From: Prevotella sp.
Lineage (GTDB): Bacteria > Bacteroidota > Bacteroidia > Bacteroidales > Bacteroidaceae
Direction of reading: 5' to 3'
NCBI GenBank assembly: GCA_017458225.1
Contig: JAFTFX010000022.1
Location: 62,001-126,000 of the forward strand
Length of the DNA stretch: 64,000 nt
The notes beneath the pieces are model-generated. The model had not been told where the DNA came from, searched no databases, and saw nothing but the letters and a program-made list of their open reading frames with translations. Each line of letters opens with the position of its first letter. The first letter of the stretch is position 1. Below, piece after piece: positions 25,873 to 35,839 of the stretch. The position numbers and the translations under genes were made by a program.

Positions 25873-26831
25873 AGGCTGCTGACAAGTTGAACGAGCGTGT
25901 CGGTGGCAGTGGGAAACAGACTGCCAAGTGTGAGCACGACGGTGATGACGATGGTGGCGATGAACAGCACATTGGTGGCCTTTGTGCCCGTCAGGGTGAA
26001 GAAATGGGCTATCAGCGGACTTGCACAGACAAAGATGATGGGCAGGAGCGTCTCGTAGAGGGCCGGCTGCACCACCAGAAACAGGACTGCCAGCACAAAG
26101 CCGGTAGAAAAGATACCGAAGATCTGACGTATGCGGATGCGGTCCTCATAGCCTTTCTGCACAAAATGAATCATGCTCACCAAGGTCAGGAGGGCTATCA
26201 GCACGAGCGTGGCCAGCTGACAGGCAGGAAGAATGCTGAAGTCGAAAGCCGGACTGAATGTAGCCAACTGAGAGAAATGGGCGACAGCCGGCTGCAGGCT
26301 TCCCTTTAGGAACAACCAGGGGGTGACCAGCCAATAGGGAGTGAGCAGTCCCAAGAAGGAGGTTGTCCAGGTGCGTGCGTTGAGCGACTGCAGCTGTGTG
26401 GCGCAGAGCAGCCATAGTATGGGCACGAAATAAAGCACGTGGACAGCCACCATGCTGGCCAGACCAATGAAGATGAATGCAAAATACATGCGGCCTTCCG
26501 ATTGCGGATCCTGATAGGTGCGGAACAACAAGCGAAAGAGGGTGATGATGCAGACGTAGAGCAGGCTGCTGCGGAGCGAGGCAAACAGCAGAGGCGAGGC
26601 CGAAGTGATGAACAGGAAGGAACAGGCTACCATGCGGCTGCGCACACGGATGAGCGTGTTGCTGTTGTTCAGCTCCATAATCAGGTAGGTGGCCACGGCC
26701 ATACAGCCAAGCTGCAACCACCAGTGGTGCTGAATGGCTCCGGCCAGTAACCATACCAGAACGGCATAGAGAGCGGAGACGAAAAAGGCCGTCTCGCTCT
26801 CTGCTATCCGGTTCTGCAGAAGTTTGTTCAT
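25848..26831 (-). CDS. Polytopic membrane protein of unknown function
   Basis: 327 residues with roughly ten hydrophobic helices (for example YAVLVWLLAG, MVAVHVLYFVPILWLL, TGFVLAVLFLVVQPALYE). No catalytic signature. The layout resembles uncharacterised Bacteroidales membrane proteins found beside purD; I cannot assign a family securely. It starts 31 nt after purD and overlaps the YqaA-like gene, suggesting one transcript from purD to 25420. Confidence 0.75.
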   Translation of the reverse strand: MNKLLQNRIAESETAFFVSALYAVLVWLLAGAIQHHWWLQLGCMAVATYLIMELNNSNTLIRVRSRMVACSFLFITSASPLLFASLRSSLLYVCIITLFRLLFRTYQDPQSEGRMYFAFIFIGLASMVAVHVLYFVPILWLLCATQLQSLNARTWTTSFLGLLTPYWLVTPWLFLKGSLQPAVAHFSQLATFSPAFDFSILPACQLATLVLIALLTLVSMIHFVQKGYEDRIRIRQIFGIFSTGFVLAVLFLVVQPALYETLLPIIFVCASPLIAHFFTLTGTKATNVLFIATIVITVVLTLGSLFPTATDTLVQLVSSLWSGSSIF

Positions 26832-26862
26832 GTCGCTACCTGCCTCCTATGCTAAGCTCTCT

Positions 26863-28155
26863 CTATGCCAGGTCGCGGCCAATGTCACGACGGAAATACT
26901 TGCCCTGGAACTGAATCTTCTGGGCCTCTTCGAACGACTTGCGAAGGGCTTCTTCCTTGTTCTTTCCGTAAGAGGAAACGGCGATGACGCGACCACCGTT
27001 GGTGACGATGGAATCGGCCTTTTTTGTGTCTTTCGAGGTTCCGAAAGCGGTGCCGGCGTGGAAAATTACTGAGCCCTCTACCTGGTCGATGCCTGTAATC
27101 TCGAATCCCTTCTCGTAGGCTCCGGGATAGCCGCCGCTGACCAGCATCACGCAGACGGCAGCCCGCTCGTCGAACTCGACTGGGTGCTGGTCGAGGTTGC
27201 CCTCAGCCACACCCTCGAACAGGTCGACGATGTCGCTCTTCAGACGGAGCATTACGCTCTCGGTCTCAGGATCGCCCATGCGGCAGTTGTATTCAATGAC
27301 CATCGGTTCGCCCTCTACGTTGATGAGGCCGAAGAAGATGAAGCCCTTGTAGTCGATGCCCTCAGCCTTCAGCCCTTCCACCGTGGGACGGATGATGCGG
27401 TCGTCTACCTTCTGCATCCACTCTTTCGTGGCAAAGGGAACGGGCGATACCGAGCCCATGCCGCCAGTGTTCAGACCTGTGTCGCCCTCGCCGATGCGCT
27501 TGTAGTCCTTGGCTTCGGGCAGAATCTGATAGTGGTCGCCGTCGGTGAGCACGAACACCGAGCACTCAATGCCGCTGAGAAACTCCTCGATGACCACGCG
27601 AGCCGAGGCATTGCCGAACATGCCGCCCAGCATTTCCTTCAGTTCCCGCTTGGCTTCGTCGAGCGTGGGCAGAATCAGTACGCCCTTGCCGGCACACAGG
27701 CCGTCGGCCTTCAGCACGTAGGGGGCTTTCAGGGTCTCAAGGAAGGCCAGTCCTTCCTGCAGATGCTCGCCGTCGAAAGTCTCGTAGCGTGCAGTAGGAA
27801 TGTTGTGACGCTGCATGAAGCCCTTGGCGAAATCCTTCGAGCCTTCGAGCACAGCACCGGCCTTAGACGGACCGATGACGGGCACCTTGCTGGTGCGAGG
27901 GTCAGCCTTCAGGTCGTCGTAGATGCCTTTCACCAACGGGTCTTCTGGACCAACGACCACCATGCTGATGTTTTCTTTCTGCACGAACTGCTTGATGGCC
28001 TCGAAGTCGTCGGCCTTCATGGCCACGTTCGTGCCACAATTGCAGGTGCCGGCATTGCCAGGGGCGATAAACAGTTTCTCACATTTCTCACTCTGGGCAA
28101 TCTTCCATGCCAAGGCGTGCTCACGGCCGCCACTGCCTAAAAGTAATATTTTCAT
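26863..28155 (-). CDS. purD: Phosphoribosylamine-glycine ligase
   Basis: 430 residues, usual GARS length. N-terminal [17 protein letters not shown], the ATP-grasp core ([34 protein letters not shown]), [10 protein letters not shown] and the metal site [10 protein letters not shown]. It catalyses the second step of de novo purine synthesis (phosphoribosylamine + glycine + ATP to GAR). The gap of 55 nt to the upstream peptidase gene is filled by a 9-nt repeat; no TAnnTTTG box is seen there, so it may be read from the rlmL promoter. Confidence 0.97.
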   Translation of the reverse strand: MKILLLGSGGREHALAWKIAQSEKCEKLFIAPGNAGTCNCGTNVAMKADDFEAIKQFVQKENISMVVVGPEDPLVKGIYDDLKADPRTSKVPVIGPSKAGAVLEGSKDFAKGFMQRHNIPTARYETFDGEHLQEGLAFLETLKAPYVLKADGLCAGKGVLILPTLDEAKRELKEMLGGMFGNASARVVIEEFLSGIECSVFVLTDGDHYQILPEAKDYKRIGEGDTGLNTGGMGSVSPVPFATKEWMQKVDDRIIRPTVEGLKAEGIDYKGFIFFGLINVEGEPMVIEYNCRMGDPETESVMLRLKSDIVDLFEGVAEGNLDQHPVEFDERAAVCVMLVSGGYPGAYEKGFEITGIDQVEGSVIFHAGTAFGTSKDTKKADSIVTNGGRVIAVSSYGKNKEEALRKSFEEAQKIQFQGKYFRRDIGRDLA

Positions 28156-28170
28156 GTTGTTGAGTATTTG

Positions 28171-28216
28171 GGTCTTATTGGTCTTATTGGTCTTATGGGC
28201 CTTATTGGGCTTATTT
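28171..28216. repeat. 9-nt tandem array between the peptidase gene and purD
   Basis: Five consecutive nonamers: GTCTTATTG twice, then GTCTTATGG, GCCTTATTG, GGCTTATTT. The peptidase stop codon (28211-28213) lies in the last unit. Confidence 0.8.
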
Positions 28217-30382
28217 TAGATAGTCCTCAAAATACTGGGTGATGCGCTCATGCAGGTGCACGCTGTTGTGTCCCCTCATGTTGTGGCCTTCGCCCGGATA
28301 GGCAAAAAAGTCGGGCTGTGTGCCGGCCTCTGCACAGGCCTTGAGGAACGACAGCGCATGCTGGGGCACCACTGTCGGGTCGTTATAGCCGATGATGATT
28401 TGCAGTTTGCCCTTCAGCTGGCCAGCCTTGTTGATGAGACTGGTCTTGGCATAGCCCTCGGGGTTCTGTTCTGGGGTGTCCATATAGCGTTCGCCGTACA
28501 TCACCTCGTACCACTGCCAGTCGATGACAGGACCGCCAGCTACACCCGTCTTGAACACGTCGGGATAGTTCAGCATGAGCGAGATGGTCATGAAGCCGCC
28601 GAACGACCATCCATGAACGCCCAAGCGCGACATGTCGACATAGGGCAGTGTGCGCAGAAAGGCGACACCCTTCATCTGGTCCTGCATCTCAATCTGTCCG
28701 AGCTGTCGGAAGGTTGCCTGTTCGAAGTCGCGGCCACGGTTCTCCGATCCCCGGTTGTCGAGAATGAAGACGATATAGCCTTTCTGTGCCATATAGGTCT
28801 CCCAGGAGCGGCTGCCCCAGTGCCAGGAGGCATCAACGTTATGGGCATGCGGACCGCCGTAGACATAGACCACGGTGGGGTACTTCTTCTGTGGGTCGAA
28901 GTCGGCAGGCTTCACCATTCTATAATATAGGTCGGTCACGCCGTCGGCAGCCTTGATGGTGCCGCTCTCGTAGTGCGGAATGACGAAATCCTTCCAAGGG
29001 TCTTCTGCTGTCAGCAGGCGTGTGCCCTTCCCGTTGGCAGTGTTCACCACGTCGATGTTGCGCGGAAGGATGGGGGTTGCGTATTTGTCGTAGAGCTTAG
29101 TGCCGTTTTCCGAGAGCGTTGCGTAGTGCATGCCCTCGCCATTGTCGAGTGGTGTGCGCTTGCCGTTGGCCACGTTGACACTGTAGAGGTTGCGCTGTAG
29201 CGGGTGCTTCTCGTTTGACGCAATGACAACCGACTTGGTCTTCTTGTTGAAACCAATCAGTTCCATGACCACCCACGGGCCACTCGTCAACTGCTTCTGT
29301 TCTTCTCCTTTTATATTATATAGGTATAAGTGGTTGTAGCCGTCGCGCTGACTTTGGAGGATGAATTTCGTATTGTCCCACGGAAGGAATACGATGGGGT
29401 GGAGCGGCTCTACATATTTCGGGCTTGTCTCGCGATACAGTTCTGCGATGCGCTCGCCTGTGGCAGCATCGTAGCTGACCAGTCGGCAGTCGTTTTGGTC
29501 GCGGTTCAACTCAAACATGTAGACAGTATGACAGTCGGGACTCCACGCAATGTTGGTGAAATAACGGTCGGTGGGGTCGCCAGCCTGCAAGTAGACGGTC
29601 TTTTCTGTAGTCAGGTCATAGATGCCGACGGTTACTTTGTGCGAGGTCATGCCAGCCATCGGGTATTTGTCGGGCTGGTATTCCGCCACTCGAGGGTCGA
29701 TGTCCACCTGTGGATAGTCGGTTACCATCGACTGGTCCATGCGGTAGAAAGCCAGTCGCTGGCCGTCGGGACTCCAGAACAGGCCTTCGTCGATGCCGAA
29801 CTCATTGCGGTGGACGGCCTCGCCATAGACAATCTCGTGCGAGCCATCGGTAGTCAGTTGCACCTCGTTGCCTTCGGCATTGCGCACAAAGAGTTGATTG
29901 TCGCGTTTGAAAGCCAGTGCCCGTGAGGCCTTGTTCCAGTGCTGTTCGGTCTCGTTGGGCAGAGCGTCTTGTCGCCAGGCGATGCTCTTCTCCTGAAAGT
30001 TGAACAGAATGCGCCCCTTGGTACTCTTCAGCAGCACCAGCGGCTCGTTGGCATAGGGATAGGAGGCATAGAACGCTGAATGTGCTTTTTCGCCGATTTC
30101 ATCGGTTCTAAACAACGTTTTCTTCTGTCCTTTCGCGTCGATGGTGCCCCCCTCTTCGGCATCCTGATACATCAACTGCTCACCCCACCAGGTGAGGAAC
30201 AGGTTCTTTGGGCGCAGGTTGTGGAAGTTCGTGCCGCCGAAGTTCAGGTCTTCAAGGGTGAACAGCTTTTTCTGCGTCTGTGTTGCTGATGGATTCTGGC
30301 CTCTCATTGCTGTCAGGATGGGTGCTGCGCATAAAAAGCATAGGGCCATGATGGCCCTTATGCAGTGTTGATTATTTGTCAT
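28211..30382 (-). CDS. Prolyl oligopeptidase family peptidase, DPP-IV-like (S9B)
   Basis: 723 residues from the ATG at 30382 ([20 protein letters not shown]), chosen because a signal peptide follows directly; the open frame extends further 5' only through the end of rlmL. An N-terminal beta-propeller ([16 protein letters not shown]) precedes the hydrolase domain with Ser in [10 protein letters not shown], Asp in GYNDPTV and His in GEGHNMRG. The propeller lacks an obvious double-Glu helix to confirm N-terminal dipeptide specificity. Such periplasmic enzymes release X-Pro dipeptides. The start overlaps the rlmL stop by 11 nt, so the two are coupled. Confidence 0.9.
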   Translation of the reverse strand: MTNNQHCIRAIMALCFLCAAPILTAMRGQNPSATQTQKKLFTLEDLNFGGTNFHNLRPKNLFLTWWGEQLMYQDAEEGGTIDAKGQKKTLFRTDEIGEKAHSAFYASYPYANEPLVLLKSTKGRILFNFQEKSIAWRQDALPNETEQHWNKASRALAFKRDNQLFVRNAEGNEVQLTTDGSHEIVYGEAVHRNEFGIDEGLFWSPDGQRLAFYRMDQSMVTDYPQVDIDPRVAEYQPDKYPMAGMTSHKVTVGIYDLTTEKTVYLQAGDPTDRYFTNIAWSPDCHTVYMFELNRDQNDCRLVSYDAATGERIAELYRETSPKYVEPLHPIVFLPWDNTKFILQSQRDGYNHLYLYNIKGEEQKQLTSGPWVVMELIGFNKKTKSVVIASNEKHPLQRNLYSVNVANGKRTPLDNGEGMHYATLSENGTKLYDKYATPILPRNIDVVNTANGKGTRLLTAEDPWKDFVIPHYESGTIKAADGVTDLYYRMVKPADFDPQKKYPTVVYVYGGPHAHNVDASWHWGSRSWETYMAQKGYIVFILDNRGSENRGRDFEQATFRQLGQIEMQDQMKGVAFLRTLPYVDMSRLGVHGWSFGGFMTISLMLNYPDVFKTGVAGGPVIDWQWYEVMYGERYMDTPEQNPEGYAKTSLINKAGQLKGKLQIIIGYNDPTVVPQHALSFLKACAEAGTQPDFFAYPGEGHNMRGHNSVHLHERITQYFEDYLK

Positions 30383-31904
30383 GATTAAAACGTCTGTTGT
30401 TCTTGAATGGCTTCTTTCCACCACTTCGGTCGAAGTTCTCATGGCCGCCACGGTTCTTGCTCTCGAAACGTTTCCCGAAAGGCCGGTCTTTCCGCTCTTC
30501 ATTCTTCTCTCTTCTCTCCGCTTTCCTCTCATTCCCGAGCAAAGCTCGCCTACCCGTAGTCTTTTCTCTGTTGAAGTCGTGCTTGTGGAAAGTGAATGAG
30601 CGAATGTCGCCGTCTTCGTTGTCGTCTTCTTCGTCTATCCGCTTCTTGAACTCGCGTTCCTTCTTGAAACGGTGTTTCTCGGACATTTGGCGCTTCTCGT
30701 CGTCGGTTTTTACAATGCCGCCCTCGCTGCGGAACTGCTTCAGCTTGCCGTCGAACATGGTGTACTTGCGGAACTCGCATTCCAGCGATCCGTTGAATAC
30801 GGGAATCTTGATGCTGGGCTTCAGTCCGATTTGCTCGAAACACTCCTCACGATAGCTTAGAATCCAAGCATCGCCTCCCATGAACTGGTGCTTCAGTCGC
30901 TCGCCGATCATGCGGTAGGTGCCCAGCAGGTCGGGTGTTGAGATACGCTCGCCGTAGGGTGGGTTGGTGACGATGATGCTCTTCTCCTTGGGTTGTGTGA
31001 AGTCCTTGAAGTCCTGTTGCTCGACGGTGATGTCGGCGGTCAGGCCGGCAGCCTTGGCGTTCAGCCGGGCTGTGTTGACGGCCTTCATGTCAACATCGTA
31101 GCCGTAGATGTGATGATTGAACTCACGCTCCTGCGAATCGTCATTATAGATACGGTCGAAGAGGTCGGCATCGAAGTCGGGCCATTTTTCAAAGGCATAC
31201 TCCTTGCGGAACAAACCGGGAGCCATGTTGCGCGCAATGAGGGCGGCCTCTACGAGCAGTGTGCCGCTGCCGCACATTGGGTCGATGAAGTCGGTGTCGC
31301 CCTTCCAGCCGGTCATGAGTATCATGCCAGCGGCCAGCACCTCGTTCAGCGGAGCCTCTACACTCTCCTGACGATAGCCACGACGGTGCAGGCTCTCGCC
31401 CGACGAGTCGAGACACAGCGTGCAGTCGGCATCGGCAACGTGGATGTGCAGGCGCAGGTCGGGGTTGGCCACTGAGATGTTCGGGCGGCTTCCCGTCTTC
31501 TCGCGGAACTGGTCGACGATAGCATCCTTCACCTTGTAGCTGACGAACTTGGAGTGGCGGAACTCTTCAGAGAACACCACGGCATCGACAGCGAACGTGC
31601 GGTCGTTGTCCAAATAGTTGCTCCAGTCAATTTTCTTGATTTCGTTGTAGACGTCGTCGGCGCTCTGTGCCTTGAAGCGTGCAATGGGCTTCAGCACCTT
31701 GATGGCCGTGTGTAGAGAAAAATTGGCGCGGTACATCAGTTCTTTGTCGCCCGTGAACGATACCATACGTCTACCCATGTGAATTTTTTTTGCCCCCAGT
31801 TGGGCCAGTTCTTTCGCCAGTACAGGTTCCAGTCCCATGAACGTCTTGGCGATAAACTCCTGCTCAGCGTTTTGAGTCAGGACAGTGTCAATTTGTTGTT
31901 CCAT
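30372..31904 (-). CDS. rlmL: 23S rRNA (guanine-N2) methyltransferase, RlmL N-domain type, with basic tail
   Basis: 510 residues from ATG 31904 (MEQQIDTVLTQN). The in-frame start at 31958 is rejected because it lies in the -33 box. Order: THUMP domain (FMGLEPVLAKELAQLG to about 160), RFM methyltransferase domain with DPMCGSGTLLVEAA (SAM site) and TNPPYGER (catalytic NPPY). RlmL makes m2G2445 in 23S rRNA; this form lacks the RlmK half of the E. coli fusion. From about residue 400 a charged, Lys/Arg/Asp-rich tail (KRIDEEDDNEDGD, FGKRFESKNRGG) looks disordered and may bind RNA. Confidence 0.88.
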   Translation of the reverse strand: MEQQIDTVLTQNAEQEFIAKTFMGLEPVLAKELAQLGAKKIHMGRRMVSFTGDKELMYRANFSLHTAIKVLKPIARFKAQSADDVYNEIKKIDWSNYLDNDRTFAVDAVVFSEEFRHSKFVSYKVKDAIVDQFREKTGSRPNISVANPDLRLHIHVADADCTLCLDSSGESLHRRGYRQESVEAPLNEVLAAGMILMTGWKGDTDFIDPMCGSGTLLVEAALIARNMAPGLFRKEYAFEKWPDFDADLFDRIYNDDSQEREFNHHIYGYDVDMKAVNTARLNAKAAGLTADITVEQQDFKDFTQPKEKSIIVTNPPYGERISTPDLLGTYRMIGERLKHQFMGGDAWILSYREECFEQIGLKPSIKIPVFNGSLECEFRKYTMFDGKLKQFRSEGGIVKTDDEKRQMSEKHRFKKEREFKKRIDEEDDNEDGDIRSFTFHKHDFNREKTTGRRALLGNERKAERREKNEERKDRPFGKRFESKNRGGHENFDRSGGKKPFKNNRRFNHDK

Positions 31905-31928
31905 TATCAATGAAGTGAATTTGGACTG

Positions 31929-31959
31929 CAAAGTTACGTTAAAAGACGCAAAATACAAA
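31929..31959 (-). promoter_or_regulatory. Promoter of the rlmL-peptidase unit
   Basis: TTTG (31956-31959), 19-nt spacer, TAACTTTG (31929-31936), 25 nt before the chosen ATG. Confidence 0.75.
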
Positions 31960-31999
31960 ATTATTCCTAATTAATAATTCATAATTCAATAATAATTTG

Positions 32000-32007
32000 T
32001 ACTTTTG
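32000..32007 (+). promoter_or_regulatory. -7 box of the histidine kinase gene
   Basis: TACTTTTG, 32 nt upstream of the ATG. Divergent from the rlmL promoter. Confidence 0.6.
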
Positions 32008-32038
32008 CAGTTGTTCTTAATGTCAACTATCTGAACCT

Positions 32039-33301
32039 ATGACATCACTCTTTCTATATGCCTCGCAGCACTCGGAGCTCACGGATTATATTATTTGGAC
32101 CGTGCTTCTGCTTATTCTGCTGATTTTTATTGTCTTTATTTTCTGGCAGCGCAAAGCTGGCCGTGAGTTGTCGTACGAACTGAAACTGCTCGAAAAGGTC
32201 AAGAAGAGCAATATTGAATATGAGTTCGTGCTGAAGGCCATGAAACTTTCCACGTGGCATATAGACCCAGAAACCATGAACGTGACCTACGACAACGACT
32301 TCCGCGACAAGGGCGATTTGTGGAAGCCCGAGGAAGACGGATCGGGTCTGAAAGCCAGCTCTACGCTGCTCTACGAGCAAGACGGCGAGCGTGTCTTTGA
32401 GGCACTGAAGAAGATTTGTGAGGGTCTGACCGAAGAGTATCATGAGATTTACCGCGTGATGATTCCCAACTCCAACAAGTTCTACTGGGAAGAGAGCTAT
32501 GCTACCATCGCCGAGCGCAATGTGGAAGGTAAGCCGCTGAAGATTGTGGGAACGTCGATGCGCATTGATGACCGTAAGGATATGGAGAACGCCTTGGTAG
32601 AGGCACGCTACAAGGCTGAGGAGAGCGATCGTCTGAAGACGGCCTTCCTGGCGAATATGAGCCATGAAATCCGCACGCCGCTGAATGCCATCGTGGGCTT
32701 TACCAGTGTGCTGCCCGACGTTACTGAGGCTGAGGAACGACAGACACTGCTCGACCTGATTCACGAGAATACTCAGAAACTGTTGCGCATCGTTGACGAT
32801 GTGGTGAGCATATCGAAAGTCGAGGCTGGCAAGGAAGAACTGATGATTTCAACGTTTGACCTGTCGATCACACTGCGTGAGATTATAGACCAGTATACCC
32901 CGAAACTGAAGCCCGGCGTGGAGATGAAGACCAACTTCCAAGACCAGTCGCTGATGGTGGTTACCGACAAGAACCGCGTGCAGGAAATAGTGCGGCATTT
33001 GTTGTCGAATGCCGTGAAGTTTACCGATCATGGCCATGTGGAGGTGGGATTCGAACAGCATGGCAGCGAACATGTGCGCCTGTGGGTTGAAGATACTGGC
33101 AAGGGAATCTCGCCCGATAATCAAGAGCGAGTGTTCGAACGTTTCTTCAAAGTCGATGAGTTCGTACCAGGTGCAGGTCTCGGACTGAGCACCTGTCGCA
33201 CGATGGCCTATAGCTTGGGCGGCAGCGTTACGGTACAGTCGGAACTGGATGAGGGTTCAACGTTCACTTTCGAGTTCCCACAGCAGAAGGTTGCCATGTA
33301 G
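32039..33301 (+). CDS. Membrane-bound sensor histidine kinase (orphan)
   Basis: 420 residues. One membrane helix (about 17-36), a short coiled stretch, a PAS-like domain (about 60-185, LSTWHIDPETMNVTYDNDF), then HisKA with the phospho-acceptor His209 in NMSHEIRTPL and HATPase_c motifs HLLSNAVKFT (N box), VEDTGKGISP (G1) and GAGLGLSTC (G2). It autophosphorylates and passes phosphate to a response regulator, but no receiver protein is encoded in this window. The short exposed N-terminus suggests cytoplasmic sensing through PAS. Confidence 0.93.
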   Translation: MTSLFLYASQHSELTDYIIWTVLLLILLIFIVFIFWQRKAGRELSYELKLLEKVKKSNIEYEFVLKAMKLSTWHIDPETMNVTYDNDFRDKGDLWKPEEDGSGLKASSTLLYEQDGERVFEALKKICEGLTEEYHEIYRVMIPNSNKFYWEESYATIAERNVEGKPLKIVGTSMRIDDRKDMENALVEARYKAEESDRLKTAFLANMSHEIRTPLNAIVGFTSVLPDVTEAEERQTLLDLIHENTQKLLRIVDDVVSISKVEAGKEELMISTFDLSITLREIIDQYTPKLKPGVEMKTNFQDQSLMVVTDKNRVQEIVRHLLSNAVKFTDHGHVEVGFEQHGSEHVRLWVEDTGKGISPDNQERVFERFFKVDEFVPGAGLGLSTCRTMAYSLGGSVTVQSELDEGSTFTFEFPQQKVAM

Positions 33302-33332
33302 TTTCGGCTCAGAAAGTCGTTGTGAATGATTC

Positions 33333-33363
33333 AAAAAAAGTCGCTGTGCTACAGCGACTTTTT
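33333..33363. terminator. Bidirectional terminator between kinase gene and lptB
   Basis: AAAAAGTCGCTGT (33335-33347) pairs with ACAGCGACTTTTT (33351-33363) around a 3-nt loop. The lptB stop codon (33349-33351) is in the loop, so the last lptB codons form one arm. Confidence 0.9.
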
Positions 33364-34155
33364 GTCTTCTTCCTCCTCTTTCTTTTTCCTTTCTTCCTCC
33401 AGCAGTTGGAAGTCTTTTTTGCGTAGTACAAACGATGTTGTGAGGTATTTCTCGCGTACAATCTTATTCTCTGCCAGTTCTTCAGGCGAGCCGTGAAAAA
33501 GGATACGGCCCTCGAAGAGCAGGTAGGCACGGTCGGTGATGGTGAGTGTCTCGTCGACGTTGTGGTCGGTGATCAGAATGCCGATGTTGCGGTCTTTCAG
33601 TTTCCATACAATTTGCTGAATATCTTCCACGGCAATGGGGTCGACACCGGCAAACGGCTCGTCAAGCATGATGAAGCGCGGCTCGATGGCTAGGCAGCGT
33701 GCAATCTCGCAACGTCGGCGTTCGCCGCCCGACAACTGGTCGCCCTTGTTCTTGCGCACCTTGCCCAGACGGAACTCCTTGATGAGGCTCTCCAGTTTCT
33801 CCAACTGGTAGTCGCGCGGCTTTCCCGTCATCTCCAGCACCGACAAGATGTTGTCTTCCACGCTCATCTTGCGGAACACCGAAGCCTCCTGCGCCAGGTA
33901 GCCGATACCGGCACGTGCACGCTTGTAGACGGGGTAGGTGGTCACCTCCTCGTCGCCCAGGTAGATATGCCCGCCGTTGGGCACCACCAGTCCGGTAGTC
34001 ATATAGAACGAGGTGGTTTTGCCGGCACCGTTAGGTCCCAGCAGACCCACGATCTCTCCCTGTGCCACATGAAAGCTTACGTCGTTGACCACGGTGCGTT
34101 TGCCGTAGCGCTTGATGAGCCCTTCTGTGCGAAGTATCAATGAATCTTCAGCCAT
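33349..34155 (-). CDS. lptB: LPS export ABC transporter ATP-binding protein
   Basis: 268 residues from ATG 34155 ([13 protein letters not shown]); the longer open frame starts upstream of the promoter. Walker [11 protein letters not shown]-loop LAQEASVF, signature LSGGERRR, Walker [14 protein letters not shown] and the switch His in ITDHNVDET match LptB. LptB2FG extracts lipopolysaccharide from the inner membrane for the Lpt bridge. The C-terminus carries a charged [10 protein letters not shown] tail. No other lpt gene is adjacent; it is divergent from mlaE. Confidence 0.95.
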   Translation of the reverse strand: MAEDSLILRTEGLIKRYGKRTVVNDVSFHVAQGEIVGLLGPNGAGKTTSFYMTTGLVVPNGGHIYLGDEEVTTYPVYKRARAGIGYLAQEASVFRKMSVEDNILSVLEMTGKPRDYQLEKLESLIKEFRLGKVRKNKGDQLSGGERRRCEIARCLAIEPRFIMLDEPFAGVDPIAVEDIQQIVWKLKDRNIGILITDHNVDETLTITDRAYLLFEGRILFHGSPEELAENKIVREKYLTTSFVLRKKDFQLLEEERKKKEEEEDKKSL

Positions 34156-34174
34156 AATTTGAATAATTTTCGTG

Positions 34175-34211
34175 CAAAGATACGATATTTTTGGAAAAAT
34201 GACTACCTTTG
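34175..34211. promoter_or_regulatory. Divergent -7 boxes for lptB (minus) and mlaE (plus)
   Basis: Minus strand TATCTTTG at 34175-34182 for lptB, plus strand TACCTTTG at 34204-34211 for mlaE, only 21 nt apart. Both genes therefore have very short leaders, and their promoters overlap, so they may compete. Confidence 0.7.
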
Positions 34212-34232
34212 CACGATAAAAAGACAAAAACT

Positions 34233-34988
34233 GTGCAGAAAAATATATTTTATAGGTGGCTGACCGCCTTTGGCCGCTATCTGATTCTGATGGGCAGAAC
34301 TTTCAGCGTGCCCGAGCGTTTCCGCATGTTTTGGAAGCAATATGTTAAGGAGATGGCCCAACTGGGTGTTAACTCGATAGGCATTGTGTTGCTGATATCG
34401 TTTTTTATCGGTGCGGTCATCTGCATTCAGATGAAGCTGAACATTGAGAGCCCGTGGATGCCTCGCTGGGTGGCAGGCTACACCACACGCGAAATCATGC
34501 TGCTGGAGTTTTCCAGTTCTATCATGTGTCTGATTCTGGCCGGCAAGGTGGGGTCGAATATCGCCTCGGAAATTGGCACGATGCGCGTGACACAGCAGAT
34601 TGATGCCCTCGACATCATGGGTGTTAACTCGGCCAGCTACCTCATTCTTCCGAAGATTATGGGCATGGTGACCATCATGCCGTTCCTGGTCATCTTCTCA
34701 TCGGTGATGGGCATCGTGGGTGCCTATGGTACGGCCTATATCGGTCATATCATGCCACCCGACGACCTGACGGCCGGCCTGCAGCATGATTTCCAGTCGT
34801 GGTTCGTGTGGATGTCGATCATCAAGAGCCTGTTCTTTGCCTTTATTATTACGAGTGTGGCTTCTTATTTCGGCTATACGGTAGAAGGCGGCTCGGTGAA
34901 TGTGGGCAAGGCTTCGACCGATGCCGTGGTGTCGTCGAGTGCGCTCATCTTGTTTTCTGATGTGTTCTTAACCCAGTTGCTGTCATGA
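34233..34988 (+). CDS. mlaE: MlaE-family lipid transport permease
   Basis: About 251 residues from GTG 34233 (VQKNIFYRW). A TTG at 34209 is rejected because it overlaps the -7 box; ATG 34290 is the alternative but would remove conserved N-terminal sequence. The MlaE (DUF140) core is clear: [52 protein letters not shown]. It is the inner-membrane permease of a Mla-type transporter that moves phospholipids between inner and outer membranes. mlaF follows with a 4-nt overlap. No MCE-domain protein (MlaD) is encoded nearby. Confidence 0.9.
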   Translation: MQKNIFYRWLTAFGRYLILMGRTFSVPERFRMFWKQYVKEMAQLGVNSIGIVLLISFFIGAVICIQMKLNIESPWMPRWVAGYTTREIMLLEFSSSIMCLILAGKVGSNIASEIGTMRVTQQIDALDIMGVNSASYLILPKIMGMVTIMPFLVIFSSVMGIVGAYGTAYIGHIMPPDDLTAGLQHDFQSWFVWMSIIKSLFFAFIITSVASYFGYTVEGGSVNVGKASTDAVVSSSALILFSDVFLTQLLS

Positions 34989-35761
34989 TTGAAGTAAGGA
35001 ACCTGTATAAATCGTTTGACGAAAAAGATGTGCTGAAGGGCATCTCCACCGTGTTCGAAGACGGCAAGACAAACCTGATTATCGGTCAGTCGGGCTCGGG
35101 TAAGACTGTGCTGATGAAGAACCTTGTGGGACTGCTGGAGCCTACCAGTGGCCAGATACTGTATGACGATCGCGACTTTGTCAAGATGACGAAGAAAGAG
35201 AAAGTGATGATGCGTCGCGAGATGGGTATGATTTTCCAGAGTGCCGCCCTCTTTGACTCGTTGACGGTGCTGGAGAACGTGATGTTCCCACTAGACATGT
35301 TCTCGTCGATGACGCTGCGTGAGCGTACAAAGCGCGCAATGGACTGTCTGGATCGTGTGAACCTGGTGGGAGCCGAACAGAAGTACCCTGGCGAGATATC
35401 GGGCGGCATGCAGAAGCGCGTGGCCATTGCCCGTGCCATTGCCCTGAACCCGAAGTATCTGTTCTGCGACGAGCCGAACAGTGGTCTTGACCCGAAGACC
35501 TCGCTGGTCATCGACGAGTTGCTGCACTCCATTACCCGTGAGTTCAACATGACCACCATCATCAACACCCACGACATGAACTCGGTGATGGGCATCGGTG
35601 AGAATATCATCTTCATTTATGAAGGACACAAGGAGTGGCAGGGCGTATCGGCCGACATCATGGGCTCTACCAACAAGCGGCTCACCGACTTCATCTTTGC
35701 CAGTGATTTGCTGAAAGAGATGCGCCAGGCCATTGTGCATGAAACCATACAAAAAAAGTGA
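34985..35761 (+). CDS. mlaF: MlaF-family ABC transporter ATPase
   Basis: 258 residues. Walker A GQSGSGKT (about 35-42), Q-loop MIFQSAALFD, signature SGGMQKRVAIARA, Walker B LFCDEPNSGLDP, switch His in NTHDMNSVM. It energises the MlaE permease. ATG overlaps the mlaE stop (ATGA), indicating coupled translation. The unit ends here; the next gene has its own -7 box. Confidence 0.93.
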   Translation: MIEVRNLYKSFDEKDVLKGISTVFEDGKTNLIIGQSGSGKTVLMKNLVGLLEPTSGQILYDDRDFVKMTKKEKVMMRREMGMIFQSAALFDSLTVLENVMFPLDMFSSMTLRERTKRAMDCLDRVNLVGAEQKYPGEISGGMQKRVAIARAIALNPKYLFCDEPNSGLDPKTSLVIDELLHSITREFNMTTIINTHDMNSVMGIGENIIFIYEGHKEWQGVSADIMGSTNKRLTDFIFASDLLKEMRQAIVHETIQKK

Positions 35762-35800
35762 AATAATGGTGCAAAGCGATAGATTTATACGGAAAATGTG

Positions 35801-35808
35801 TATCTTTG
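35801..35808 (+). promoter_or_regulatory. -7 box of the parA operon
   Basis: TATCTTTG, 32 nt upstream of the parA ATG, in the short gap after mlaF. Confidence 0.65.
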
Positions 35809-35839
35809 CATTTTGATTATTAAAGGAAAGAGATTGGAA

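Noticed and set aside
32039-33301. Complete two-component system
   Set aside because: No receiver domain or response regulator gene lies in the flanking genes.
34209-34232. TTG start for mlaE
   Set aside because: The codon lies in the -7 box and would not be transcribed.
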